From an uncultured Christensenella sp. (GTDB lineage Bacteria; Bacillota; Clostridia; Christensenellales; UBA1750): a DNA stretch of 14,644 nt. Numbering within the stretch: position 1 is the first letter of the stretch; every line of letters starts with the position of its first letter. The notes beneath the pieces were generated by a model. It worked only from the letters and a program-made list of their open reading frames with translations, was not told where the DNA came from and made no database searches. The stretch covers positions 1-14,644 of the forward strand of contig CAJJNQ010000054.1 of the NCBI GenBank assembly GCA_905193155.1. The letters run 5' to 3'. This document shows positions 13,377 through 14,644 of this stretch, piece by piece. A program made the translations under genes and the position numbers.

Positions 13377-14189
13377 ATGGAAATGCAGAAGATTTACCTC
13401 TGGGAAAATGAAAAGGACGTTCCGCTCTTTGACGCGGGAATCGGGCAGGAAATGCCGAGCATTACGCCTTTTTTGCTGAACGACGGCAAAGGGCACGGCG
13501 CGATGATCGTCGCCCCCGGCGGCGCGTACACCCACAAGGCCGCCCACGAGGGCGCGCCGGTGGCGCAGCGCTTAAATGAGATGGGGATCAACGCCTTTGT
13601 GCTCGATTACCGCGTGCATCCCTATCATGCGCCCGTCCCCATGCTCGACGCGCAGCGCGCCATCCGCACGGTTCGCGCCCGCGCGGAGGAATTCGGCGTG
13701 CTGCCCGATAAGATCGGCTTTATGGGCTTTTCCGCCGGAGGCCACCTGACCGGCCTGTGCGGCACGCAGTACGACGCAGGCAATCCCGATGCCGGCGATC
13801 CCGTCGAGCGCGTCTCCTGCCGCCCGGACGCCATCGCGCCCTGCTACGGCGTGCTCAACATCAACATGATGCGGTCTGCGGACTTCAATGAGTACATGAC
13901 CGGCGAGCGCGATCTGGACATCCGCCGGGTGCGCGCGCTCAGCCCGGAATACCACGTCACGCCCGATACGCCGCCCTGCTTTTTGTGGCACACGGCGACC
14001 GACCCCATCGTGATGGTGGAATCGAGCATCGACTTTGCGCAGAAGTGCGCCGACCAGAACGTGCCCGTGTCGCTGCACGTCTATCCCTTCGGCCGGCACG
14101 GACTGGATCTGGGCAACGAAAAGGAAGCCCCCGGCACGACCTCGTGGAGCGGGCTGCTGGGCAAGTTTTTGCATCAGCTGGGATTCTGA
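13377..14189 (+). CDS. Alpha/beta-hydrolase esterase (acetyl-xylan/feruloyl esterase-like), copy 2
   Basis: The 270-aa paralogue of the preceding gene shares its layout throughout, including APGGAYT (46-52), LDYRVHPY (76-83), the nucleophile elbow GFSAGG (117-122, Ser119), WHTATDP (204-210, Asp209 as acid) and PFGRHG (237-242, His241). The segment before the acid residue (VLNINMMRSADFNEYMTG, about 159-176) differs most from copy 1 and lies where the substrate pocket is expected, so the two may differ in specificity. AGGAGG begins on the last base of the copy 1 stop codon; ATG at 13377 is chosen, though 13383 is also possible. No signal peptide. The two genes form a tandem duplication in one operon. 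Confidence 0.88.
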   Translation: MEMQKIYLWENEKDVPLFDAGIGQEMPSITPFLLNDGKGHGAMIVAPGGAYTHKAAHEGAPVAQRLNEMGINAFVLDYRVHPYHAPVPMLDAQRAIRTVRARAEEFGVLPDKIGFMGFSAGGHLTGLCGTQYDAGNPDAGDPVERVSCRPDAIAPCYGVLNINMMRSADFNEYMTGERDLDIRRVRALSPEYHVTPDTPPCFLWHTATDPIVMVESSIDFAQKCADQNVPVSLHVYPFGRHGLDLGNEKEAPGTTSWSGLLGKFLHQLGF

Positions 14190-14190
14190 G

Positions 14191-14241
14191 AAAAAAGGAA
14201 AAAGCCCTGCGTTCCGCCCAACCATGAGCGGAACGCAGGGC
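14191..14241 (-). terminator. Strong hairpin with its T-tract on the minus strand
   Basis: A perfect 14-bp stem (14204-14217 with 14228-14241) lies just after the second esterase stop. On the plus strand it is not followed by T residues, while on the minus strand it is followed by a T-rich tract (14191-14203). As drawn it would terminate leftward transcription from beyond the right edge. It may still stop or protect the esterase transcript as a 3' stem. Confidence 0.65.
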
Positions 14242-14243
14242 AG

Positions 14244-14644
14244 GGCAACCCCTCAGGCCGCTGTGCAGACAGCTCCCCCTTCGCACCGTAACATTCCTTC
14301 GGAATGTCCCGGTGTTTCGCATGGCTTATTAGGATGAGAGAGCACGCCGTGCTCTCCTATCCTAAACGCTCATGCTTCAGGTTCGCTACGCTCACCCTAC
14401 GGGTATAGGGGAGCAAAGGGCAACCCCTCAGTCTGCTGCGCAGACAGCTCCCCTTATACAGGGGAGCCAAGGCGCCCTTTCCGTCCCTTTCGCGCCTGCC
14501 TGTCCGGTGTGCGGGGGCGGGAGAGGGGGGTGCAGGGGGGAGCGAAGCTCCCCCCGCCCACCGAAGGCCGCGAAGCGGCTGAAGCTCGTGCGTTTCGGCT
14601 TGCCGAATAAGCCGAGCGGAACACCGGAATGTCCCGAAGGGTCA
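14244..14644 (+). repeat. Palindromic mosaic repeat, array 4 (runs off the right edge)
   Basis: About 400 gene-free bases built from the same modules as array 3, in the same order: short alpha (14244-14280), beta hairpin (14284-14314, inner ACATTCC/GGAATGT), the 17-bp hairpin (14329-14365), delta (about 14374-14413) and full alpha (14419-14468). They are followed by an inverted gamma block (about 14510-14620) matching 4141-4250 on the opposite strand, and an incomplete inverted beta at the very end (CACCG 14622-14626). No ORF with a start signal is present. Confidence 0.87.
14329..14365. repeat. 17-bp inverted repeat within array 4
   Basis: Arms 14329-14345 and 14349-14365 flank a GCC loop. 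Relative to 6181-6217, one arm position changed A to G and its partner T to C, keeping the pair; a second site became G opposite T and a third A opposite C. It is the counterpart of the array 3 hairpin. Confidence 0.8.

Noticed and set aside
14510..14644. Inverted copies of the gamma module as ends of an insertion sequence or composite transposon
   Set aside because: The sequence between the inverted copies contains ordinary chromosomal operons and no transposase, and the modules recur internally in several orientations.

Overview
The window looks like a chromosomal segment of a GC-rich, spore-forming member of the Clostridia. The evidence is the low-GC-phylum style promoters (near-consensus TTGACA/TATAAT) and strong AGGAGG ribosome binding sites, a YhcN/YlaJ-type spore lipoprotein, a double zinc-ribbon protein of a type common in Clostridia, and an lgt-pncB pair. 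A gut lineage (Oscillospirales or Christensenellales-like) is a guess from the fructan/plant-ester enzymes and the style of intergenic repeats. No phage, transposase, CRISPR, rRNA or tRNA is visible.

Layout from left to right. Positions 1-115 are the edge of a palindromic repeat array. Positions 129-3116 hold a leftward operon: HAD phosphatase, GH32 beta-fructofuranosidase, then Nif3-like metal-binding protein, with its own promoter and terminator. Positions 3246-3911 hold a rightward unit in which a strong promoter makes a roughly 265-nt structured RNA leader (candidate raiA-motif RNA) followed by a 98-aa double zinc-ribbon protein and a textbook terminator. Positions 3952-4260 are repeat array two. 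Positions 4302-5780 hold a single leftward gene with consensus promoter and terminator, encoding a protein that resembles a 2-oxoacid dehydrogenase E2 but has lost both the lipoyl lysine and the catalytic HxxxDG motif. Positions 5800-6345 are repeat array three. Positions 6355-9025 hold a leftward lgt-pncB operon. Positions 9071-9699 hold a leftward spore-type lipoprotein with a TTG start, divergent from a rightward unit (9797-11310) encoding an uncharacterised lipoprotein and a 43-aa Asn/Gln/Lys-rich protein. Positions 11418-14189 hold a rightward HAD-IIA phosphatase gene and then two tandem paralogous alpha/beta-hydrolase esterases. Positions 14204-14644 are a terminator-like hairpin and repeat array four.

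The genes are mostly housekeeping or nutrient processing: fructoside hydrolysis, NAD salvage, lipoprotein maturation (Lgt would modify the two lipoproteins here), sugar-phosphate or nucleotide clean-up, and deacylation of esterified carbohydrates. The least ordinary items are the degenerate E2-like protein, the structured leader RNA, and a family of mosaic intergenic repeats. One hairpin module of those repeats keeps pairing while changing sequence from copy to copy (covariation), which indicates that the folded structure is what is maintained.
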